This document shows, in pieces, positions 61,581 to 64,000 of a stretch of DNA of 64,000 nucleotides. Position 1 is the stretch's first letter. Each line of letters starts with the position of its first letter. Position numbers and translations under genes: made by a program. The notes under the pieces were generated by a model. It was not told the origin of the DNA and made no database searches. It worked only from the letters and a program-made list of their open reading frames with translations. Source of the stretch: Physella acuta (taxonomy: Eukaryota > Mollusca > Gastropoda > Physidae); assembly GCF_028476545.1 (NCBI RefSeq), contig NW_026731581.1, positions 171,001-235,000 on the forward strand, given 5' to 3'.

Positions 61581-63333
61581 GTACACATTTTTTGATAGAT
61601 TAGTTTAACCACATAACATTTTATTCTTACTGAAAAATGAAACCGCTGAATGTAACGGAAACCGTTAATTTACATTATCGTAATAGCGAAATGTTTTAAC
61701 GATTTTAATAACGTTACTTCTGAACCTAGTCTCCACCGTCGTTTTTAGGTATGGGGGAGGGGGTATGATGTTGGTATGTTTGTTTCACTTCAACAGTTAA
61801 TACTTTAGCAGACACTACATTTGACGTCCACTCTATAAATATCAACTTCTAATATTTTCATTATGTAATACTTTCCTTGGGAAAAATATCAAAATATTAA
61901 AATATTATACAGTAAAATAAAATATTTAATGATCAAAACATAAAAATAAAACAACAAATCAAAACGCGCACACGACTAGCTAGTACAATATGAAATCCAT
62001 TATTATGGAGTTATTTATATTCGTCTCTCAGGTCGCAACCTTGCATATAATCAGTCTACAGCTCAATCTTCAACTTATCAAGAAAATGTAACACCATTTG
62101 TTTCCGCGTTGGCTGTAGATGGTGACATTGATGGCGTCTTTACACACAATTCCTGTACGCACACATCAGCAGATGAAAAGAATGGGGCTCCATATTGGAA
62201 CATTACGTTTTCTGGGGCATATTACATTAACAGATGCGTACTTTACAACAGATGGGATGACAACGGAGGTATTTACAAACCATTTTAAAGACTTAAATGA
62301 TTAGTGAATATAATTAGATAGGCGTTTTTTAATAAAGTTATTATCCTTGGTACCCCGACACACGAGAATTCTGAAATACAAGCAGTAATTATTTTATTGC
62401 TACTTTTTTGGAGAAAAAAAATTGAAATACAAGGAACTGCTCAGCGGGTTTTACAGTTCATGGACAAAACACCTCAAAATGTTGCACCTATTCATGCATC
62501 GCAGATATTCAATGACACTTGTCTAATTTCAGCAACATTCTGAAAGCAAGGAAGAAATAAACTTCTTTGATAGGTTTTGTTCAAAGTATGGAAGTGAGTA
62601 AAGCGTGGCGAAAAGGGCAAAGACCAGTCGATAGAAAAGCTGTAACGAAATATAACTGAAGTGTCGCATTAAGGGTGCAAGAAGAAAGTGATAAAAGTAA
62701 CGTAAAGAGTTAAGCATTAACGGTGTAAACAAATAAACGAAATAAAATTCTTCCACCTATATTCCCCATACTGTACATCTACCAGGAATAAACTAAACTG
62801 GCTGATTCACAAAGAATATGCACGTCTTTAAACTAGTCTTTTTCTTTAAGTTTTAATAAATTATTTTTTTCCACATTTACTTTTCTTTATAAATTTTTCT
62901 TACAATAAATACTTAGCAAAAACAAATCGGAGATGGAAATGATTAAAGACAATTATAATTTATAATAATTTATTTATAATTTCACAAGAGAAAATTGCTT
63001 TTAGTTAAAAATAAACAATGCTACGTAATTTATGCTCAATGTTACGGAACGAATTTAGATAATTTTTTACTTAGTTATGGCAATCCAGACATTATGCCAA
63101 GCAGTCCTAATAAATAAGTATATTTCCATTAGTTCGACTTCGGCAGTTTAAACTTGAAATGTTGGACGACCATAATAAAGTGATAGCTGAGCACCATGAT
63201 AGATCAAATGTTAACCAACCACTTTATGCTGTAACTACTCCATCAGTCTTGGTCAAGTCTTTAAGAGTCACTGCAACTTATGATAGCGGATACGGGAAGT
63301 TTGTGACATTGTGTGAATTCGAAATATACGGAG
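59103..63333 (+). CDS. Receptor copy C: signal peptide and two lectin-like domains (3' partial)
   Basis: Exons 59103-59154, 59281-59412, 59522-59704, 60298-60492, 62032-62268, 63133-63333, all joined in phase 1, giving 333 codons plus one base. Order: signal peptide, short Cys-rich module, galactose-binding-like domain 1 (two exons), FTP domain 2 (two exons). The EGF, TM and tail exons should lie beyond the window. Introns align with those of copy A. Copy C supplies the N-terminus missing from copy A. Confidence 0.85.
59281..59412 (+). CDS. Copy C exon 2: Cys-rich module with WWFGPACQY
   Basis: 132 nt, phase 1-1. Reads YKCNCVTGQYGGHTPC, then CSTWWFGPACQY. Truncated-EGF-like; the WFGP-x-CQY ending precedes the lectin domain. 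Confidence 0.85.
59522..59704 (+). CDS. Copy C exon 3: galactose-binding-like domain 1, first half
   Basis: 183 nt, phase 1-1. Reads NETAQYLLTENLLNDNYTT, LYDGRDDTCV and FTWLRFTVLDAG. The DGR-D-TC and W-LRF strands parallel AVDG-x-SCT and W-I-T-L of the FTP domain. Several N-glycosylation sequons. Confidence 0.85.
59874..60165. mobile_element. hAT MITE with perfect 8-bp target duplication
   Basis: 292 bp. Ends CAGTGGCGTAGCGAG and CTCGCTACGCCTCTG, flanked by CCTATATC on both sides (59866-59873 and 60166-60173). GGTGTCACCCGGTGCGG occurs internally. Poly-C blocks in the middle. Inserted in the intron between exons 3 and 4 of copy C. Confidence 0.9.
60298..60492 (+). CDS. Copy C exon 4: galactose-binding-like domain 1, second half
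   Basis: 195 nt, phase 1-1, acceptor AATTTAAG. Reads GSNKDSFSLTFKNNTPDW and ends CSLYISGG. Nearly identical to copy A 1-191. Confidence 0.85.
61488..61575. repeat. (AT)n microsatellite
   Basis: AT run in copy C's intron; the aligned position in copy A has no comparable expansion. Confidence 0.95.
62032..62268 (+). CDS. Copy C exon 5: FTP domain, first half
   Basis: 237 nt, phase 1-1. Reads RNLAYNQSTAQSSTYQENVT, then NSCTHTSADEKNGAPYWNIT and CVLYNRWDDNGG. Compared with copy A, changes cluster between SCTHT and YYINR, the expected ligand-facing loop region. Confidence 0.9.
63133..63333 (+). CDS. Copy C exon 6: FTP domain, second half
   Basis: 201 nt, phase 1-1, acceptor CCATTAG, donor GTAAGT. 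Reads [20 protein letters not shown] and ends LCEFEIYGG. Confidence 0.9.
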
Positions 63334-63921
63334 GTAAGTGTTCTTTAGCATGAAGGTGTATTTTATCAATGACTAGACTTGCTTGATCATAATGGTATAT
63401 TTTCTCCACAAACAATTTGTTTAATTAATTGTTCACATCAAGAACTGTCCGATCTCTATCATAGATTTTCTTTTCCCAGTCTGCTACATCACTATTTCTA
63501 TCTGCAGTTTTTCCATGATATGTCTTTAAATTAGCAATCACCATCAACATTTTCTCCGTAATCCTCTTGTCCAACTTTATTACGTAAATGACTGCTGTAG
63601 GTGCAAAATGTGTGCTGAGTTTGTCAGGCGTCAAAGCAGATAATTTTGGCGAGTTCCAAACAATTAGAAAAATACGCGGCTATTTGAAAGTTTACAAATA
63701 AGAAAATAACGGGAAGACGTAAATACAAATGCCAGGCTCCATTATGCGTGTTAACACTTGCTTTTAATGGATACTCAATAAATGATGTTAGATCTAGATT
63801 ATAAAGATTGTAGTTGATTTTAAATTTATTATTTCCGTTTGATAGCTTAAAGAAAACGACCTTGACCACTCCAGTCCATATAATCTTCAAATCTGACACC
63901 AATTTCTACAATTCCACCACC

Positions 63922-63960
63922 CAGGGGCGTAGCGAGGGGGGGGGGGGGGCGGGGGGTGCG
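63922..63960. mobile_element. hAT MITE, left end, cut by the window edge (runs on to the last base)
   Basis: CAGGGGCGTAGCGAG matches the end of 59874-60165 and is followed by a poly-G tract and GCGGACCGCACCGGGTGACACC. Copy A has no insertion at the aligned site (about 7919-7935). Confidence 0.75.
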
Positions 63961-64000
63961 GACCGCACCGGGTGACACCATTTACGGGGGTGACACCAAG

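Overview
The window is AT-rich, intron-rich animal DNA and most likely comes from a gastropod mollusc. This is an inference from small phase-1 GT-AG exons, receptors combining F-type-lectin-like (FTP) and 8-cysteine EGF modules, an N-terminal 'WWFGPACQY' motif of the kind common in snail lectin receptors, tRNA-derived SINEs, and dense MITEs and microsatellites. No rRNA gene, intact tRNA gene, CRISPR array or prokaryotic operon was seen.

The main content is a head-to-tail cluster of three paralogous receptor genes on the + strand. Copy A (1-15597) lacks only its first exons, which lie before the window. Copy B (39074-53975) has one damaged FTP exon and an intact EGF-transmembrane-tail half. 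Copy C (from 59103) has the signal peptide and lectin half and runs off the right edge. Together they give the full architecture: signal peptide, short Cys-rich module, two galactose-binding/FTP-like domains, a chain of 8-Cys EGF modules, one transmembrane helix, and a ~50-residue tail. The tail carries YDVI-x9-YHQL (A) or YDVI-x9-YHKL (B), an ITAM-like signature, plus a YTNQ (YxN) site. The layout recalls Draper/CED-1/MEGF10-type receptors with a lectin head. Introns and more than 2 kb of 3' flank are also duplicated, so the paralogs can be compared as filled and empty sites for transposon insertions.

Between A and B (15.7-39 kb) lie: a probable minus-strand membrane-protein gene with a duplicated two-exon cassette (22893-24729); an isolated minus-strand transmembrane exon (30546-30684); a two-exon minus-strand gene for a 97-residue secreted cysteine-rich peptide (34264-32590), flanked by a ~1.1-kb minisatellite and a G-poor C/A-rich tract; LINE fragments; SINEs; and several tandem repeats. 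Inside copy B's long intron (39.3-49.9 kb) are a ~340-bp tandem array, three nearly identical 373-bp repeats, Harbinger-like MITEs bearing TGACGTCA sites, a large inverted-repeat structure and a TAG/CTAG-rich low-CpG tract.

Mobile elements supported by their ends are a 292-bp hAT MITE with a perfect 8-bp target duplication (59874-60165), a second hAT copy at the right edge, a ~2-kb transposon with ~320-bp terminal repeats and an empty site in copy A (51204-53163), 400-bp MITEs with TTA duplications, a Helitron-like end, a ~0.68-kb foldback element in copy A only, and an unusual CCCGAATG-repeat element in three places. No retrovirus, LTR element or Polinton was recognised.
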